From Candidatus Fischerbacteria bacterium RBG_13_37_8 (GTDB lineage: Bacteria > Acidobacteriota > HRBIN11 > MFGW01): a stretch of DNA of 7,341 nt. The notes beneath the pieces are model-generated. The model did no database searches. It was not told the origin of the DNA and worked only from the letters and a program-made list of their open reading frames with translations. The stretch spans positions 1,173 to 8,513 of the forward strand of contig MFGW01000080.1 in assembly GCA_001780385.1 (NCBI GenBank). The letters are read 5' to 3'. Shown here in pieces: positions 6,600 to 7,341 of the stretch (its first letter is position 1; the number at the start of each line of letters is the position of its first letter). A program made the position numbers and the translations under genes.

Positions 6600-6605
6600 A
6601 GGAGG
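6600..6605 (+). promoter_or_regulatory. Ribosome binding site of glgA
   Basis: AGGAGG, complementary to the CCTCCTTT of the 16S 3' end in this window, with a rather short 4-nt spacer to ATG 6610. Confidence 0.75.
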
Positions 6606-6609
6606 CGAA

Positions 6610-7341
6610 ATGAGAATTATACATGCCACATCTGAATGTGTTCCTTTTGCTAAAACAGGAGGTTTAGGAGATGTAGTACCATCCTTATCGAGAGCATTAG
6701 CGCAAAGAGGACATGACGTTTATATTTTTCTGCCCAGATATGGAATTATTGATCTGAAGGGTTTGGAATTATTAAAGGATTCTATTCAGCTTCATTTTGG
6801 AGGAGAAGTTACGACATTTGATCTCTATCAAAAAACGACTCCGGAAGGTGTACATAATATTTTTATAGATTACGCACCGCTTTATGATCGTCCGGGAATA
6901 TATGGTGTTGAAGGGAATGATTTTGCAGATAATCCACTACGTTATCTTTATTTTGCCAGGGCAGTAATAGAAAGCTGTATGAGATTAAATATTATTCCTG
7001 ATGTTTTTCATTGTCATGATTGGCAATCCAGTTTTATTCCCACATTTTTAAGAACCTATTATTCCTATGAAGAAGCGCTGAAACATATTCCCGTATTATT
7101 TACTATTCATAATTTATCATTTCAGGGTTTATATAAACCTGATGAAATATGGAAATATACGTATCTTGATTACAACAGTCTTTTTCATATGGAAGGGCTT
7201 GAATTTTATGGCAAGGTGAATTTTTTAAAAGGAGCTTTACTATTTTCAACGCTCATCACAACAGTAAGTCCCACCTACAGTAAAGAGATACAGGAGGAGG
7301 ATCAAGGATGTGGTCTTGAGGGTTTGCTAAAGAAAAGGAGT
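6610..7341 (+). CDS. glgA: Glycogen synthase (ADP-glucose type), N-terminal part (3' end off window)
   Basis: The first 244 residues of a GT5 family glycogen/starch synthase, open to the window edge; the family is usually about 480 residues, so about half is seen. It transfers glucose from ADP-glucose to the non-reducing end of a growing alpha-1,4-glucan in the cytoplasm. Diagnostic motifs: KTGGLGDV at 15-22 (Lys15 contacts the ADP-glucose phosphates), HCHDWQS at 134-140, FTIHNLSFQG at 164-173, FYGKVNFLKGAL at 199-210 and TTVSPTYSKEI at 217-227. The start ATG follows AGGAGG and a strong promoter. It is transcribed divergently from the ECF sigma operon across a 218-bp gap (137 bp if the longest sigma frame is used). 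No other glycogen gene is visible; any would lie to the right. Confidence 0.95.
   Translation, partial: MRIIHATSECVPFAKTGGLGDVVPSLSRALAQRGHDVYIFLPRYGIIDLKGLELLKDSIQLHFGGEVTTFDLYQKTTPEGVHNIFIDYAPLYDRPGIYGVEGNDFADNPLRYLYFARAVIESCMRLNIIPDVFHCHDWQSSFIPTFLRTYYSYEEALKHIPVLFTIHNLSFQGLYKPDEIWKYTYLDYNSLFHMEGLEFYGKVNFLKGALLFSTLITTVSPTYSKEIQEEDQGCGLEGLLKKRS

Overview
This 7.3 kb window comes from a low-GC bacterium with a Gram-negative style envelope; I cannot name the lineage. The complete 16S gene matches the EUB338-I probe site exactly (positions 2011-2028), which argues against Planctomycetota and Verrucomicrobiota. Its 3' end carries a CCTCCTTTCT anti-Shine-Dalgarno sequence, and the protein genes use matching GGAGG-type ribosome binding sites. 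The ECF sigma factor, the membrane-anchored anti-sigma with a TonB_C-like end, and the secreted or anchored nuclease fit a didermic organism, but that is inference.

Left part (1-2530): an rRNA operon on the minus strand. In transcription order it has an AT-rich UP-like element, a TTGACA-17-TATTTT promoter, a leader, 16S rRNA, tRNA-Ile(GAU) and tRNA-Ala(UGC). The 16S is bracketed by a 28-bp complementary processing stem. A second strong promoter, TTGATT-17-TATAAT, sits just before tRNA-Ile. Where 23S rRNA would normally follow, the window holds the C-terminal 140 codons of a large serine recombinase on the opposite strand. Its last three codons and stop codon are the 3' end of tRNA-Ala. The simplest reading is a mobile element integrated at the tRNA-Ala 3' end that splits the operon; 23S is not in the window.

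Middle (2560-3850): a minus-strand operon of a TSUP (TauE/SafE, DUF81) permease and a small DUF1634 membrane protein, coupled by a TAATG overlap and lying just upstream of the rRNA promoter. Upstream of the permease, between it and the divergent nuclease, is a 59-bp near-perfect palindrome (29-bp arms) followed by a diverged third half-copy. It resembles the REP-like dispersed GGGGACAGTC elements found in many genomes.

Right part (3850-7341): a plus-strand staphylococcal-nuclease-type enzyme with a C-terminal Ada-like zinc domain ends 4 bp from the end of a convergent sigma/anti-sigma operon. That operon encodes an ECF sigma factor and a ZAS-type anti-sigma with one membrane span, a 230-residue low-complexity linker and a TonB_C-like C-terminus. 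Its upstream region has a striking match to an RpoE-type promoter (GGAACTT-N15-TTCTAA), so autoregulation is likely. Divergent from it, glgA (glycogen synthase) begins behind a near-consensus housekeeping promoter and runs off the right edge.

Most genes belong to known families. The most unusual items are the recombinase/tRNA-Ala junction in the rRNA operon, the tRNA-specific promoter, and the anti-sigma architecture.
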